Shown here one piece after another: positions 61,422 to 64,000 of a DNA stretch of 64,000 nucleotides. This stretch comes from Lepus europaeus (Eukaryota; Chordata; Mammalia; Lagomorpha; Leporidae). Location: contig NC_084842.1 in assembly GCF_033115175.1 (NCBI RefSeq), positions 27,673,549-27,737,548 on the forward strand, read 5' to 3'. The notes below the pieces were generated by a model. The model was not told where the DNA came from. It saw only the letters and a program-made list of their open reading frames with translations, and searched no databases. Each line of letters opens with the position of its first letter. The stretch's first letter is position 1. The position numbers and the translations under genes were made by a program.

Positions 61422-61826
61422 TTTTTTTAAAAAAATTATTCATTTTGATTTGAAAGGCAGAGTTACAGAGAGAAAAAGGGGTGAGGAGAGAAAGAGGGAG
61501 GGGGGTAAGGGAGGAGAGGGAGGGGGAGAGAGAGGAAGAGAGAGGTGGGGGGGGAGGGAGAGAGAGAGAGAGAGAGAGAAACTGATTTTCCGTCAACTTG
61601 GTCACTCCCCAACTGGCCATAATAGCCAGGTTTAGGCCAGGCAGAAGCCAAGAGCATGGAACTCCACCTAGGTCTCCCTCATGGGTGGCAGGGCCCAAGG
61701 ACTTGGGTCATCTTCTGTTGCTTTTTCAGGTGCATTAACAGTGAGCTGGTTTGGAAGTGGAGCAGCCAGGACCTGAACCGGCACCAACATGGGATGCCAG
61801 CATCATAGGAGGTGGCTCTACCTGCT
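61422..61826 (-). mobile_element. C-SINE with a large GA-rich expansion, near a WWC2 acceptor
   Basis: From TTTTTTTAAAAAAATTATTC to ATAGGAGGTGGCTCTACCTG. The purine tract after AGAGTTACAGAGAG has expanded to about 100 bases. Read on the WWC2 strand this is a long pyrimidine tract upstream of the acceptor at 61375. Confidence 0.85.
61476..61580. repeat. Polypurine (GA/GGGA) tract
   Basis: Nearly unbroken G/A run of about 100 bases, including a (GA)n stretch at its right end. Confidence 0.88.
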
Positions 61827-62320
61827 GATTCTGAATACAAACTGGAATCCACAGCACTCCTGCGCCATCTCTGGAGCTGATGCCAGGGAAAGTTGCCTGT
61901 TCAGAGGCTATCTTTATCTTTACAAAACGAGACTGCCTCTGGGCTTCAGGGAGGGATCTTCCGGCATGTGACTCATACGGCCTCGCTATGGCACTCCGGC
62001 ACACTGCCACGTACAGTCCGGGTTTTCAGAAATACACACCAGAAGCTCCATGCACCAAACAAGCACCGGCAAATCGCCCCAGTGTCCCCACTGAAAGCAA
62101 GTGTTTTAAGTTTTAAAGAGGGTCGGCTGCCTCTGAGGACTCCAATCTGTTTATCACTTCTCTGGCAGACGGGAGTGGTTAACATACGTAGTACTTCCAA
62201 GAGTGCATTCACGGTAGCAGGACATTGGCAGTATAACACGCACACGTGCGGACACATGCACGCACACACATAGCTACGAGCAGTATGGTACAGACAGGAG
62301 AAGCCCTGCCGAATCCTTAC

Positions 62321-62450
62321 TGTTTCATGAAAGCCTCATAGACGCCACTGTCCCCAGCCACAGACTCGTCCGATACAGCAGCCGACACACAAGCAGTTTT
62401 CTCCCCAAGCAAGTGGATGCCTCTTCTTTTTGGTAGTGATTTTTCCACAT
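62321..62450 (-). CDS. WWC2: WWC2 exon: linker upstream of the C2 domain (most 5' exon in window)
   Basis: 130 nt. Its first two bases, AT, complete a codon begun in an exon beyond this window (GAT if that base is G). It then encodes VEKSLPKRRGIHLLGEKTAC followed by VSDESVAGDSGVYEAFMK, with CA completed by the next exon. The VSDESVAGDSGVYEA block is a family hallmark. Acceptor TCAG before 62450; donor GTAAGG at 62320. By my recall of human WWC2 (about 1190 residues) this exon starts near residue 635, so roughly the first half of the protein is outside the window. Confidence 0.95.
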
Positions 62451-64000
62451 CTGAGGGAGGGAGAGTGACAGCACTAGTTAGAGCTCCTCCGAGGAAAAGT
62501 AAAGTGGGCAGTACACACGGCTTGATCATGAGCTATCCAAAATATAGCGTCCTCTGAGAGCCCAGGACACGACTGTTCAACTCAGCAACTGTAGATGACT
62601 AAGAAGCCACGACCCCAAGCTCCCCAGGACAACTGTTCTTTCAGTCGTTATTTAGGAAACAGCACCGCTTGGTTTCTTCTCATCCTGGAACACTGAGGGA
62701 AGGGGATGGACTGCCCGGGTTCTCGCTGGTTCCCAGTCCTCCTGCCCAGCAGACACTACGGTTACACATCCTTGGGGTAGGAAACTATCTGCCTCCCCCA
62801 GCTGTCTGAGTGTGCTACTACAGAGAGCTTCTGGCTCACTCAATGGGAGGGAAGATTTCCACCTCATTTGCTCTTGCCTCCTCTCCACATGCCATATTCC
62901 ACATCTCCCGGGCTACTTTTCTAACAGAAATTACAGAGAAAATGTCTTTGACTTACAGGAATTTCTCACCAGCTAATACCATTAAAAATAAAAAACACTT
63001 TTTGTGTTACTGAATCTTTAGCACCAACTCGCACTTAACTTTCATCTCCCGCTCATATTCATACAGGAGCATCCTGCCGTGAGCAAGGCGCACTCACTGA
63101 CAGCTGTGCTCCGCGCGTAACAAGCTGCAGGCCTGCGGAGCACTTTCATCCTCTCCTGGCCAGGGCCCCGGAGCCCAGCCCAGGGGGGACGTGCGCTCCG
63201 GCCCCCTCCTGAGCCGTGACTTTACATCTTGTTAAGATGTTTAAGTTTTAAGGCTTCAGATTACAGGATTGATTGCCGCATTTCCCCTTTTATTTCTGGC
63301 AGTAGGAATGCTTTTTGCTTGATGATGAAGTGCCTTCTCCGCACCCACCCCCTCTCCGTGAGGGTGAAGGTGATGACATGATTTATTGATTACCCCCAGG
63401 AATAACCACAGCAGCCTGAAATTGACTTTGACAATGACAGAGACTGACTCCGTAGTTATTCCAACTTGGTTTCTGCCATCCAGCAGGCACTGGTGCTGGA
63501 GAGCAGGATTTACACAAAAGGGGCTCGACTTCACCTGGGGAAGACTCCAGAGCACTCAGAGATGAACTGAGGCCCTGACAGGCAGTGCCCTGCCCCCCAG
63601 GGAGGGGCAGATGTCCCCCAGACAGACCAAGGACCGGCGACCCAAAGAGAATGGCGACTCAAAGAGAACGCATCTTTTGATGAGAACTGCGCTTTCAGTT
63701 ATTTTCAGACCTGAAGCTAGCACTATCTGCAAACAGGGCTCTCGGCCTTATCTCCTCACAGGCTGGCTTTTTAACAGTATTTTGGGTAATATGCTGTGCA
63801 GTAGAACAGTTAACATCGCGTTAGTCAAAGCTTCAGGGGACCTTGTCTCCAGCCACACAGACTCATCAGAGACCCAAGAGCCGGGGGCAGCAAGGGGCCT
63901 CGGGATCCTGGGGGAGGAGGGCTGTGGCAGACTGCCGGCGGCAGGCTTTCTGCTGGCCCGCCCTCCCTCTCCAGCTCCGGGCTTCACTGACTCGCACCCC
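62451..64000 (-). other. WWC2 intron to the window edge
   Basis: No further WWC2 exon recognised. The next exon upstream should end with one base (G if the split codon is GAT) in frame before VEKSLPKRR, and I do not find a matching coding block here. A - strand open frame at 63987-63748 has no WWC2 similarity. Confidence 0.5.

Noticed and set aside
63748-63987. - strand frame containing SWVSDESVW, similar to the WWC2 block VSDESVAGD
   Set aside because: The likeness is only six residues, the flanks do not fit WWC2, and the true block is in the exon at 62321-62450.

Overview
The window is mammalian nuclear DNA, almost certainly from a rabbit or another lagomorph. The evidence is about 50 copies of the lagomorph tRNA-derived C-SINE. 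These end on one side in a promoter-like GGCCGGCGCCGTGGCTCA motif and on the other in a CT-rich tract plus a poly-A or TAAA tail. Lagomorph-type L1 3' ends, GT-AG introns and low gene density agree. I see nothing bacterial, no RNA gene and no CRISPR array.

Three host genes are present. (1) CLDN24 (2135-2797, + strand) and (2) CLDN22 (4347-5009, + strand) are intronless tandem claudin genes. (3) WWC2, a Hippo-pathway scaffold and paralogue of KIBRA, runs on the - strand across the rest of the window. Its last twelve coding exons lie between 62450 and 8467, join in frame through consistent GT-AG sites, and encode the C-terminal ~556 residues: linker, C2 domain, acidic segment, aPKC-binding-like basic segment, coiled coils and the C-terminal PDZ ligand ADDV. 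The 5' half (WW domains and first coiled coils) lies beyond 64000. The long WWC2 3' UTR probably runs down to a poly-A signal near 4068, so CLDN22 would lie wholly antisense inside it, as in human.

Layout: 1-2134, 5' flank with one old SINE; 2135-5310, the claudin pair; 4050-8466, WWC2 3' UTR; 8534-10498, an intron with nested SINEs; 10627-37025, a 26-kb intron holding a shattered L1 (about 14.1-23.3 kb), a processed retrocopy with clear target-site duplications (18.0-19.2 kb), a second L1 (31.5-34.0 kb), two hAT-type miniature elements and an LTR-like fossil; 37026-45675, a cluster of five exons; 45676-56064, an intron dominated by L1 fragments; 56065-62450, the exons of the C2 domain and its upstream linker; 62451-64000, intron.

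The strongest biological signal is that CLDN22 and CLDN24 are almost identical over one sharply bounded 524-bp tract (three synonymous differences by eye) but diverged on both sides. That is the mark of gene conversion. I found no evidence for an undescribed system. Most long ORFs in the window are readings through SINE copies.
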